Shown one piece after another: positions 24,973 to 36,130 of a stretch of 64,000 nucleotides of DNA (position 1 is the first letter of the stretch; every line of letters begins with the position of its first letter). The notes under the pieces are model-generated. The model saw only the letters and a program-made list of their open reading frames with translations. It was not told the DNA's origin and did no database searches. The stretch lies in NCBI RefSeq assembly GCF_022539665.2, contig NC_081336.1, positions 10,640,778 through 10,704,777 of the forward strand, read 5' to 3'. The position numbers and the translations under genes are program-made. This DNA comes from Daphnia carinata (taxonomy: Eukaryota > Arthropoda > Branchiopoda > Diplostraca > Daphniidae).

Positions 24973-25228
24973 AAGAGGCTTTATCTAAAACGGTATTGTG
25001 CCATAGGCGAAAACGGAGGCAGGGGAACGTAGACGACGCAACGAGGAGGGAAGATCACCCTTTCGCAAAACAATTAGAGACAAGAATTTGCCTGTTACAG
25101 TCGCGTCACTCGTTTTCCCGTAAAATATTGTAACTTGTAAAATATCAGTATTGAGCTAACGTGCCCGTAAATAAAATACAGAGTGCGAAATTTACCTGCA
25201 ATCTTAAAGTCAGTACGTATCGTTAACA
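24942..25228 (+). repeat. 3' LTR of BEL element 2
   Basis: Full 287 bp, ending CGTTAACA, followed by satellite ATTATCTACATTC. Confidence 0.9.
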
Positions 25229-28200
25229 ATTATCTACATTCAAACAGTATCAAATATACGTGTATTCAATGTGAATATAGTGTTATAGAATCAGTTTCAT
25301 GATCTACATTCAAACAGTATCAAATATACGTGTATTCAATGTGAATACAATGTGATACAGTGAGTTTCAATATCTACATTCAAACAGCATCAAATATACG
25401 TGTATTCAATGTGAATATAGTGTTATAGAATCAGTTTCATGATCTACATTCAAACAGCATCAAATATACGTGTATTCAATGTGAATATAGTGTTATAGAA
25501 TCAGTTTCATGATCTACATTCAAACAGTATCAAATATACGTGTATTCAATGTGAATATAGTGTTATTGAATCAGTTTCATGATCTACATTCAAACAGTAT
25601 CAAATATACGTGTATTCAATGTGAATATAATTTTATAGAATCAGTTTCATGATCTACATTCAAACAGCATCAAATATACGTGTATTCAATGTGAATATAG
25701 TGTTATAGAATCAGTTTCTTGATCTACATTTAAACAGTATCAAATATACGTGTATCCAATGTGAATATAGTGTGATACAATGAGTTTCAATATCTACATT
25801 CAAACAGCATCAAATATACGTGTATTCAATGTGAATATAGTGTGATACAGTGAGTTTCAATATCTACATTCAAACAGCATCAAATATACGTGTATTCAAT
25901 GTGAATATAGTGTTATAGAATCAGTTTCATGATCTACATTCAAACAGTATCAAATATACGTGTATTCAATGTGAATATAGTGTTATAGAATCAGTTTCAT
26001 GATCTACATTCAAACAGTATCAAATATACGTGTATTCAATGTGAATATAGTGTTATAGAATCAGTTTCATGATCTACATTCAAACAGTATCAAATATACG
26101 TGTATTCAATGTGAATATAGTGTTATAGAATCAGTTTCATGATCTACATTCAAACAGCATCAAATATACGTGTATTCAATGTGAATATAGTGTGATACAG
26201 TGAGTTTCAATATCTACATTCAAACAGCATCAAATATACGTGTATTCAATGTGAATATAGTGTGATACAATGAGTTTCAATATCTACATTCAAACAGCAT
26301 CAAATATACGTGTATTCAATGTGAATATAGTGTGATACAGTGAGTTTCAATATCTACATTCAAACAGCATCAAATATACGTGTATTCAATGTGAATATAG
26401 TGTTATAGAATCAGTTTCATGATCTACATTCAAACAGCATCAAATATACGTGTATTCAATGTGAATATAGTGTTATAGAATCAGTTTCAAGATCTACATT
26501 CAAACAGCATCAAATATACGTGTATTCATTGTGAATATAGTGTGATACAATGAGTTTCAATATCTACATTCAAACACCATCAAATATACGTGTATTCAAT
26601 GTGAATATAGTGTTATAGAATCAGTTTCATGATCTACATTCAAACAGCATCAAATATACGTGTATTCAATGTGAATATAGTGTTATAGAATCAGTTTCAT
26701 GATCTACATTCAAACAGCATCAAATATACGTGTATTCAATGTGAATATAGTGTTATAGAATCAGTTTCATGATCTACATTCAAACAGTATCAAATATACG
26801 TGTATTCAATGTGAATATAGTGTGATACAGTGAGTTTCAATATCTACATTCAAACAGCATCAAATATACGTGTATTCAATGTGAATATAGTGTTATAGAA
26901 TCAGTTTCATGATCTACATTCAAACAGTATCAAATATACGTGTATTCAATGTGAATATAGTGTTATAGAATCAGTTTCATGATCTACATTCAAACAGCAT
27001 CAAATATACGTGTATTCAATGTGAATATAGTGTTATAGAATCAGTTTCATGATCTACATTCAAACAGTATCAAATATACGTGTATTCAATGTGAATATAG
27101 TGTGATACAGTCAGTTACAATATCTACATTCAAACAGCATCAAATAAACTTGTATTCAATGTGAATATAGTGTGATAGAGGCGAGTTTCAATATCTACAT
27201 TCAAACAGCATCAAATATACGTGTATTCAATGTGAATATAGTGTTATAGAATCAGTTTCATGATCTACATTCAAACAGTATCAAATATACGTGTATTCAA
27301 TGTGAATATAGTGTTATAGAATCAGTTTCATGATCTACATTCAAACAGTATCAAATATACGTGTATTCAATGTGAATATAGTGTGATACAGTGAGTTTCA
27401 ATATCTACATTCAAACAGCATCAAATATACGTGTATTCAATGTGAATATAGTGTTATAGAATCAGTTTCACGATCTACATTCAAACAGCATCAAATATAC
27501 GTGTATTCAATGTGAATATAGTGTTATAGAATCAGTTTCATGATCTACATTCAAACAGTATCAAATATACGTGTATTCAATGTGAATATAGTGTGATACA
27601 GTGAGTTTCAATATCTACATTCAAACAGCATCAAATATACGTGTATTCAATGTGAATATAGTGTTATAGAATCAGTTTCATGATCTACATTCAAACAGTA
27701 TCAAATATACGTGTATTCAATGTGAATATAGTGTTATAGAATCAGTTTCATGATCTACATTCAAACAGTATCAAATATACGTGTATTCAATGTGAATATA
27801 GTGTTATAGAATCAGTTTCATGATCTACATTCAAACAGTATCAAATATACGTGTATTCAATGTGAATATAGTGTTATAGAATCAGTTTCATGATCTACAT
27901 TCAAACAGTATCAAATATACGTGTATTCAATGTGAATATAGTGTTATAGAATCAGTTTCATGATCTACATTCAAACAGTATCAAATATACGTGTATTCAA
28001 TGTGAATATAGTGTTATAGAATCAGTTTCATGATCTACATTCAAACAGTATCAAATATACGTGTATTCAATGTGAATATAGTGTTATAGAATCAGTTTCA
28101 TGATCTACATTCAAACAGTATCAAATATACGTGTATTCAATGTGAATATAGTGTGATACAGTGAGTTTCAATATCTACATTCAAACAGCATCAAATATAC

Positions 28201-31200
28201 GTGTATTCAATGTGAATATAGTGTTATAGAATCAGTTTCATGATCTACATTCAAACAGTATCAAATATACGTGTATTCAATGTGAATATAGTGTTATAGA
28301 ATAAGTTTCATGATCTACATTCAAACAGTATCAAATATACGTGTATTCAATGTGAATATAGTGTTATAGAATCAGTTTCAATATCTACATTCAAACAGCA
28401 TCAAATATACGTGTATTCAATGTGAATATAGTGTTATAGAATCAGTTTCATGATCTACATTCAAACAGTATCAAATATACGTGTATTCAATGTGAATATA
28501 GTGTGATAGAATCAGTTTCAATATCTACATTCAAACAGCATCAAATATACGTGTATTCAATGTGAATATAGTGTTATAGAATCAGTTTCATGATCTACAT
28601 TCAAACAGTATCAAATATACGTGTATTCAATGTGAATATAGTGTTATAGAATCAGTTTCATGATCTACATTCAAACAGTATCAAATATACGTGTATTCAA
28701 TGTGAATATAGTGTTATAGAATCAGTTTCATGATCTACATTCAAACAGCATCAAATATACGTGTATTCAATGTGAATATAGTGTTATAGAATCAGTTTCA
28801 TGATCTACATTCAAACAGCATCAAATATACGTGTATTCAATGTGAATATAGTGTTATAGAATCAGTTTCATGATATACATTCAAACAGTATCAAATATAC
28901 GTGTATTCAATGTGAATATAGTGTTATAGAATCAGTTTCATGATCTACATTCAAACAGTATCAAATATACGTGTATTCAATGTGAATATAGTGTTATAGA
29001 ATCAGTTTCATGATCTACATTCAAACAGTATCAAATATACGTGTATTCAATGTGAATATAGTGTGATACAGTGAGTTTCAATATCTACATTCAAACAGCA
29101 TCAAATATACGTGTATTCAATGTGAATATAGTGTTATAGAATCAGTTTCATGATCTACATTCAAACAGTATCAAATATACGTGTATTCAATGTGAATATA
29201 GTGTTATAGAATCAGTTTCATGATCTACATTCAAACAGTATCAAATATACGTGTATTCAATGTGAATATAGTGTTATAGAATGTATTCAATGTGAATATA
29301 CGTGTATTCAATGTGAATATAGTGTTATAGAATCAGTTTCATATCTACATTCAAACAGCATCAAATATACGTGTATTCAATGTGAATATAGTGTTATAGA
29401 ATCAGTTTCATGATCTACATTCAAACAGTATCAAATATACGTGTATTCAATGTGAATATAGTGTTATAGAATCAGTTTCATGATCTACATTCAAACAGTA
29501 TCAAATATACGTGTATTCAATGTGAATATAGTGTTATAGAATCAGTTTCATGATCTACATTCAAACAGTATCAAATATACGTGTATTCAATGTGAATATA
29601 GTGTTATAGAATCAGTTTCATGATCTACATTCAAACAGTATCAAATATACGTGTATTCAATGTGAATATAGTGTTATAGAATCAGTTTCATGATCTACAT
29701 TCAAACAGTATCAAATATACGTGTATTCAATGTGAATATAGTGTGATACAATCAGTTTCAATATCTACATTCAAACAGCATCAAATATACGTGTATTCAA
29801 TGTGAATATAGTGTTATAGAATCAGTTTCATGATCTACATTCAAACAGCATCAAATATACGTGTATTCAATGTGAATATAGTGTTATAGAATCAGTTTCA
29901 TGATCTACATTCAAACAGTATCAAATATACGTGTATTCAATGTGAATATAGTGTTATAGAATCAGTTTCATGATCTACATTCAAACAGCATCAAATATAC
30001 GTGTATTCAATGTGAATATAGTGTTATAGAATCAGTTTCATGATCTACATTCAAACAGCATCAAATATACGTGTATTCAATGTGAATATAGTGTTATAGA
30101 ATCAGTTTCATGATCTACATTCAAACAGCATCAAATATACGTGTATTCAATGTGAATATAGTGTTATAGAATCAGTTTCATGATCTACATTCAAACAGTA
30201 TCAAATATACGTGTATTCAATGTGAATATAGTGTTATAGAATCAGTTTCATGATCTACATTCAAACAGTATCAAATATACGTGTATTCAATGTGAATATA
30301 GTGTTATAGAATCAGTTTCATGATCTACATTCAAACAGCATCAAATATACGTGTATTCAATGTGAATATAGTGTTATAGAATCAGTTTCATGATCTACAT
30401 TCAAACAGCATCAAATATACGTGTATTCAATGTGAATATAGTGTTATAGAATCAGTTTCAATGATCTACATTCAAACAGCATCAAATATACGTGTATTCA
30501 ATGTGAATATAGTGTTATAGAATCAGTTTCATGATCTACATTCAAACAGCATCAAATATACGTGTATTCAATGTGAATATAGTGTTATAGAATCAGTTTC
30601 ATGATCTACATTCAAACAGTATCAAATATACGTGTATTCAATGTGAATATAGTGTTATAGAATCAGTTTCATGATCTACATTCAAACAGCATCAAATATA
30701 CGTGTATTCAATGTGAATATAGTGTTATAGAATCAGTTTCATGATCTACATTCAAACAGCATCAAATATACGTGTATTCAATGTGAATATAGTGTTATAG
30801 AATCAGTTTCATGATCTACATTCAAACAGTATCAAATATACGTGTATTCAATGTGAATATAGTGTTATAGAATCAGTTTCATGATCTACATTCAAACAGC
30901 ATCAAATATACGTGTATTCAATGTGAATATAGTGTTATAGAATCAGTTTCATGATCTACATTCAAACAGCATCAAATATACGTGTATTCAATGTGAATAT
31001 AGTGTTATAGAATCAGTTTCATGATCTACATTCAAACAGTATCAAATATACGTGTATTCAATGTGAATATAGTGTTATAGAATCAGTTTCATGATCTACA
31101 TTCAAACAGTATCAAATATACGTTTATTTAATGTGAATATAGTGTTATAGAATCAGTTTCATGATCTACATTCAAACAGTATCAAATATACGTGTATTCA

Positions 31201-31394
31201 ATGTGAATACAATGTGATACAGTGAGTTTCAATATCTACATTCAAACAGCATCAAATATACGTGTATTCAATGTGAATATACTGTTATAGAATCAGTTTC
31301 ATGATCTACATTCAAACAGCATCAAATATACGTGTATTCAATGTGAATATAGTGTTATAGAATCAGTTTCTTGATCTACATTTAAACAGTATCA
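25229..31394. repeat. 70-bp satellite array 2 (about 88 monomers)
   Basis: The same two monomer classes as array 1, mostly identical or nearly so; class-2 monomers become rarer toward the right. An irregular unit at about 29,281-29,340 repeats ATTCAATGTGAATATA within one monomer. One-base changes of phase occur near 27,180 and 30,460. The array ends at the assembly gap, so its true length is unknown. Confidence 0.95.
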
Positions 31395-31494
31395 NNNNNN
31401 NNNNNNNNNNNNNNNNNNNNNNNNNNNNNNNNNNNNNNNNNNNNNNNNNNNNNNNNNNNNNNNNNNNNNNNNNNNNNNNNNNNNNNNNNNNNNN
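31395..31494. other. Assembly gap (100 N)
   Basis: Exactly 100 N, probably a placeholder of unknown size. It lies between satellite and the truncated 5' part of the second retropepsin-like gene. Confidence 0.98.
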
Positions 31495-31495
31495 G

Positions 31496-32347
31496 GCGAA
31501 GCGTACAGGGAAGTTCAAGGAGCACGTAAAATGGGATGACCTCGTTGGATTTTTCTACCCCTTTGTTGAATTAGACGGCGAATCATTTGAAACCCCAATT
31601 TACGTGTGTGCAGGATATAAGGCTATGCCCAACTTCCTGGGTCGTAGACACTTCCACAAGCTCCGTTTACATGAAGAAAATGCGCATTTGATCAAAATAA
31701 CACGCACAACGGGAAATGAAACGCCTCCCCAAGCGCCGTCAACAAAATCAGATGCCGGACCTAAAACAGTGCTAGACTTGACCGGTTCTATGATCAATTA
31801 CTTGGGGTTACGCATCGAGATGGCAAAGCACAAGAATAATGAAAATCGCGAAGAGTATAAGCAGCACATGTCAGAGACCATAATGGACATAATGGTAGCG
31901 TTCGAGATAAAAAGGGCCGAGTCCGAGAACGAATTTGAACCGCTAGTCATTGAGCTCGAAGAATCCAACTGTATCGACAACCTCAGGAAGACTTTTTCTA
32001 AGCTTAAAAATATTTATGAAAATGACAGAAGGAGGTCCTGCGAAGTTATACGTGATGCAGAAGACGAGCTTAAAAATAAAAAAAACAAACTTGCTTCTGC
32101 GTCATCGGAAGTAGAGCGCGCGGAACTAACCGAACTTGTCCAGCGAAGAGAAAAAGCCCTGCAAGTGATTGTCGAAAACGAAAATATCGATTTTGAGAAG
32201 AAGATGGCAGAAGTGGCTTTCGCCAAAGAAATGTTTCCGGAGCCAAAGGCAGAAAAAAAGGGGAAGAAATTCTTCAAAAGACTCAAAACGATGTTTGGAC
32301 ATCGTTCTTCTAACAACGAAATGAAAGCAGAGGAGAAGAAGGTCTAA
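31496..32347 (+). CDS. Retropepsin-like protein, copy 2, 5' end lost in gap
   Basis: An open frame from the gap edge to the stop at 32,345. It lacks the region with the catalytic Asp but has TPIYVCAG, MPNFLGRRHFHKLRL and the charged helical C-terminus. The middle (about 31,500-32,100) differs from copy 1 at many residues with the frame kept and a few in-frame length changes (for example ELEESNCIDNL against ECNSIDKL). From GCCCTGCAAGTGATTG to the last codons the two are nearly identical in DNA. It stops 10 residues earlier than copy 1 because copy 1 lost a base. Whether the 5' part is intact cannot be seen. Confidence 0.65.
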   Translation, partial: AKRTGKFKEHVKWDDLVGFFYPFVELDGESFETPIYVCAGYKAMPNFLGRRHFHKLRLHEENAHLIKITRTTGNETPPQAPSTKSDAGPKTVLDLTGSMINYLGLRIEMAKHKNNENREEYKQHMSETIMDIMVAFEIKRAESENEFEPLVIELEESNCIDNLRKTFSKLKNIYENDRRRSCEVIRDAEDELKNKKNKLASASSEVERAELTELVQRREKALQVIVENENIDFEKKMAEVAFAKEMFPEPKAEKKGKKFFKRLKTMFGHRSSNNEMKAEEKKV

Positions 32348-33550
32348 CAATGAATATGTTTTGAAGCTTAGATAATTCTGTGTGCTTTGGTTTTGTTTAA
32401 ATTCGTAACGTTTGAAGGAAGGGGCAAAATTGATCTGATTCGATGTGGTGGCTGCAAATTGATGGCATTATGCTCTACTGGACGGAAGTGAATGGCGACA
32501 TACGACAATGAACATCTTTGACGCTTAGGAAACCTGTTTGCTGTCAAAGGAAGCAGTTCCCTAATCTCATTATGGTCATTGTCATTGGTATCGATTTTTC
32601 ATTTCTTTTTGATTGTAACTTTGGCGACTGATGTGCATTGGCTACGGAACATCGGCATTTTGATACACTGAACGTTAATAGGTGAAGAGAGACGACAATG
32701 GCATAATTGGTTATGAAATTACTATGCTGTTAAAGCGGAAAATTTTTTAATCGTTATGGCCATTGTCACCTCTCTCCCACCCCCAATTTCATTCGGTTAT
32801 CATGATGCCACCAAGTTTCAGCCAATGTATTTGGTTTCAGAAGGTTCTATCAGACTGAAGGAAGAATTGATGACAATGATCATTTTTGATACTTTGAATA
32901 CCTGTCTGCTGTGTAAGTACTTTAGTACTGTGTAAGTGGACAGGTTTTCTTATTCAGAAATGATCCATTTTTCATTCCTTCACTTACGTTTCATTCTTGA
33001 TTCTTAGATGCCGTCTATTTGTAGTTATTGAAAATAGGGGACCATCGTTGCAGACACTGTAAACTAGTCTTTTAAATTTCAATAGCTGCCATTTTGAATG
33101 TGATGTGAAGTTTGCACCTTCGTTTAGATGGGACGTGATTTGAAGAAAGTCCACAGGTTTTCTAAGCATACTTACATTTTCCTAGTTATACCTCTCCATC
33201 TTCTCTTTTCTTTCGATTTCTTTCAGAAATTCAATGTTGGTTACTACAGATTGCCTGTACTTTCGGAAATAATTTGGATTTAAAAAATAAAGCTGTTAAA
33301 AAAAATGCTCCAACGAATTCTATTGTTTTAATACTTAGTGAAGAGCTTCGATGGTCCTACCACGTAGGGCTACCAGTTAAAAAAATGTGGCTTATGAAAC
33401 ACGATTTCAATTAGTTTTTGGGAATAGCCTAAACAAAGAAAAACAATTGAATTACTTTTACAACTTCTCATTGCATTGACCTGGTGATCGTACGAGACGT
33501 CACTTGCTCTAAGTTAAATAATTTAAAGTTTAACAGAAACCAAGAAAAAT
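32348..33550 (+). repeat. 3' flank of retropepsin-like copy 2
   Basis: Matches 5,948-6,515 in pieces: up to about 32,433, then 32,680-32,796, then 33,125-33,495. Two stretches absent from copy 1 lie between (about 32,434-32,680 and 32,797-33,125); these contain no gene I recognise. A polyadenylation-like AATAAA is at 33,286-33,291. Confidence 0.7.
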
Positions 33551-33651
33551 TCAATGATCGATCGCTAGAGCAAACATTTTCACCTCATCGTGGTGAAAAT
33601 GTGAAAGAACTTTGGGGTTAAATGAACAAGTCTGACCTATGATTTTTTTCG

Positions 33652-34296
33652 GTGGACTGCGAGCGTACTTTGTTGAGAAATGGGCATGGCAGAAAGTGGT
33701 CAACTCCCCTGCGTGAAAATCTTTGCAACATCCTTTTCGATCACTCGTGCCAAGAAATGGAGCGACAGCTGCACTGTCAACGCTCAACGAACACTCGAAA
33801 CTCAACGAACGTCAACGAAAGCTGCAGTTTATCGCCCTATCCTCGCCGCCAGCTGGAACAATTCTACCGGAATAGGGAATCTGAGATTGAGAGTCTCAGT
33901 TCCTCTGTCAAAGCAGCTGAAGTTCTTTTGATTGACCAACTGGTCCCTGCGTCCGTCTTGGAGTTGTTGGCAGAAGAAAAAGGCACAACAAACCAACGGG
34001 ACATTCAAACTTATCCACCTCCATCACTGTATGCTTTGCTATCGGCGTATTTAAGGCCGGACGTGGACGACGTTACGAAACATCGTCTAGTTCAATACGT
34101 CTTTATGGATTTGACGTGGATCTATGACCTGGATTCTAGTAGCGATGAGGCTGAAGGAGTTGACAATAAATCTGTTGGGAGAGAGGAGGAAGAGAAATTG
34201 GAAGGAGATTACGATGAATTTGAGGAGGAAGAGGAACTGGAAGAAGAGGAAGACCACGGAGTAGCTCAAGAAGTAATTGGAGAAGTCCAGGTCTAA
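33652..34296 (+). CDS. Possible ELYS-like domain fragment with acidic tail
   Basis: An open frame of 214 codons; the first in-frame ATG is at 33,757 (MERQLHCQRS), and the part before it may be intron or non-coding. The middle (SVLELLAEE, YPPPSLYALLSAYL, KHRLVQYVFMDLTWI) resembles the helical domain of ELYS/AHCTF1, the nucleoporin that starts nuclear pore assembly on chromatin; that match is from memory and moderate. The C-terminus is almost all Glu and Asp. True ELYS proteins are over 1,000 residues, so this would be a fragment or a derived short gene. No splice partners seen nearby. Confidence 0.4.
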   Translation: MDCERTLLRNGHGRKWSTPLRENLCNILFDHSCQEMERQLHCQRSTNTRNSTNVNESCSLSPYPRRQLEQFYRNRESEIESLSSSVKAAEVLLIDQLVPASVLELLAEEKGTTNQRDIQTYPPPSLYALLSAYLRPDVDDVTKHRLVQYVFMDLTWIYDLDSSSDEAEGVDNKSVGREEEEKLEGDYDEFEEEEELEEEEDHGVAQEVIGEVQV

Positions 34297-34439
34297 TTGG
34301 TTCACCGCGTGGTCCTGTAGCTGAGGAAGGTGCTGATGTAGGGTCGGAAGACGAAGAGGGTTGCGAAAAAGTGGATGAACGCGAGGCACAAGAACGGGAG
34401 GAAGTTTTCGAATACTACTTTAAAGTGGTTCTTGTGCCA

Positions 34440-34670
34440 GAGGTTAGATGGCAGTCGCATCGTAGTATTTCGAATCGCTAGATGGAACTGTCCCAAGTGT
34501 TTCTTCTACCGGACACTAGATGGCACTGTAAAAGTTCGTTCTTCCGGACACTAGATAGTCCAAAAAAGTTTTTTCTTCCGGACACTAGATGGCACTGTTA
34601 AAAACGTTTCTTAAGCCAGACGTTAGATGCCAGTCGAAAAACTTTGTTATTTCTAACCGCTAGATGACAT
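34440..34670 (+). repeat. Tandem CTCF-consensus-like motifs, spacing about 35 bp
   Basis: Seven same-strand instances of a CxCTAGATGGCxx-like motif start near 34,443, 34,475, 34,513, 34,549, 34,582, 34,620 and 34,657 (for example ACACTAGATGGCAC twice, CCGCTAGATGACAT). The core fits the animal CTCF consensus CCRCYAGRKGGCRS. Units share flanks such as TTCTTCCGGACACTAGATGG, so this is a short, degenerate tandem repeat. Confidence 0.6.
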
Positions 34671-34790
34671 TTGTTGTCTGCACGCGCAAAGATTTGTTTC
34701 ATTCTGATCTAGTTTTCTGCCCTTTGTCACAAGGTAAGTGTTTTCTTGTATTCCTAGTGTGATTACTTTGATATGGTTTTGTTTAACAGT

Positions 34791-36130
34791 GCCGAGAAGG
34801 ATATTTTGCCAGAGAGTGTCCACAAGCTGGTGGGGGCGGTGGCAGTGGCCCGTTGACGTCACAAAGTAAGATGAAAATATCGAAAAAGATGTGCGAATTT
34901 AACTTCTTGGTTCTTTTGATAGTATGGGGAAGGGGACGTTTCTCGAAGGACAAAACCGTGGCGGTTGGGGAAGTGATACCTGCCATGAGGTAAAAAAGAA
35001 AACAAAAACGTTTTAGGTGTCCATTTTTAACGAAGAAGAGGGCCATGTAGCAAGGGATTTCCCACAAGGAGGAGGCATTGGTGGCAGCAAGTGTTACAAC
35101 ATAAGCACCAACTGTATCTTCACAAAAATATTTTATGTTGCAGTGTTCATTGTTTTACCACAGCGTAATGAAGCTGGCCACACCTCGGAAAGCTGCCCGA
35201 ATCTATTCAGTGAATTGACGGAAGATGGAAAGCCGAGTGAACAATATATTCCGGAAGCTGTGACATGTGAAAGTAGTCCTCCAGGTAAGCCATTTTTCAA
35301 ACTGTATTTTGTGACTTGAAAATATCTATTTGGATTTGCTTTAGGTTACAGAAAAAGATGTACCTCGATAAATAACATCATTCGAAGAAGCCGGCCTGCG
35401 CCTACTACTACTTCAAAACATTAAGATTGCTGGCTACATAAAATCAACACCTATACAGAAAGCTTCAGTTGCAGATATTCTTGCCAAAAGAGATTTGATT
35501 ACTTGTGCTGTCACGGGCTCCGGCAAAACGGTAATCCAATTAATGAACGCTGTGTAATTTTGAAACCTTGATGCCTTCGTACTAACTTGATTCGAATGGG
35601 TCGATATGAACTGGGTAAGTTGAGGTAAAAGTAATTTTGAGTGGGCACGTCTGTGATTGCGACTACGAAAAGGTCCAATTGCATTTAAGATACTCAAGAA
35701 ACCCTTCGTGACATTCGTTGATTAAGTCATCTAAAATTTCACATTTTTTCATATAGGCGGCGTACTTGGTACCGGTTATGAACATATTGCTTGAACAAGG
35801 TGTTGCTGGTGCGTCTCATTCCATGGAGCAAAAGCCAGAAGTTGTAATTGTCGCACCCACTCGTGAATTGGCCATTCAAATTCACCGGGGGGCGTGTTAA
35901 TTCTCCTACAATTCGGTTTTAAAATCTGTGATTGTATATGGAGGAATTGTCACGAGCTATCAGCGGTCAAATCTTCAAGCTGGGTGTAATATTGTTGTCG
36001 CGACAGCGGTGCGATTCAACGATTTCCTCGACCGTGGAGTATTTGTCTTGCCGGGGGTCAGGTTTTAAATTTTGGACGAAACTGATCTAAATCATTTGGG
36101 GATTAAGCAATCCTGGTTTTGAACAACACC
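34791..36130 (+). pseudogene. vasa: Vasa-like DEAD-box helicase pseudogene with zinc knuckles
   Basis: The order is that of crustacean Vasa, the germ-line RNA helicase: CCHC zinc knuckles then helicase core. Exon 34,791-34,866 has CREGYFARECPQ and a Gly-rich stretch; about 35,020-35,095 has NEEEGHVARDFPQ, with one knuckle Cys now Phe; about 35,163-35,285 has RNEAGHTSESCPN. Helicase exons 35,345-35,530 (TSFEEAGLRPLLLQNIK, Q-motif STPIQ, motif I TGSGKT) and from 35,757 (AAYLVPVMNILLEQ, motif Ia APTRELAIQI, LDRGVFVLPGV). Motif II reads DETD instead of DEAD. Breaks: TAA just before TSFEEAG (cct cga taa ata), TAA in ggt cag gtt ttaa before ILDE, and loss of everything after. The same first TAA occurs in both palindrome copies. 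Confidence 0.75.

Larger units (their letters stand above)
18191..25228 (+). mobile_element. BEL/Pao LTR retrotransposon, element 2
   Basis: Complete with two 287-bp LTRs that read identically to me, so insertion or duplication was recent. Both flanks are the 70-bp satellite (left ...ATAGTGT, right ATTATCTACATT...) without a target-site duplication. Almost the same sequence as element 1 and in the same orientation. Its gag lacks the premature stop of element 1 but pol has two frameshifts. Confidence 0.93.

Noticed and set aside
16804-31394. CRISPR-like array
   Set aside because: Monomers repeat over their whole 70 bp without unique spacers, and the DNA is eukaryotic. It is a satellite.
35434-35697. 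87-residue frame repeated at 60,002 and 62,217
   Set aside because: Antisense of the vasa-like helicase exon and its intron; the plus-sense reading has the helicase motifs.
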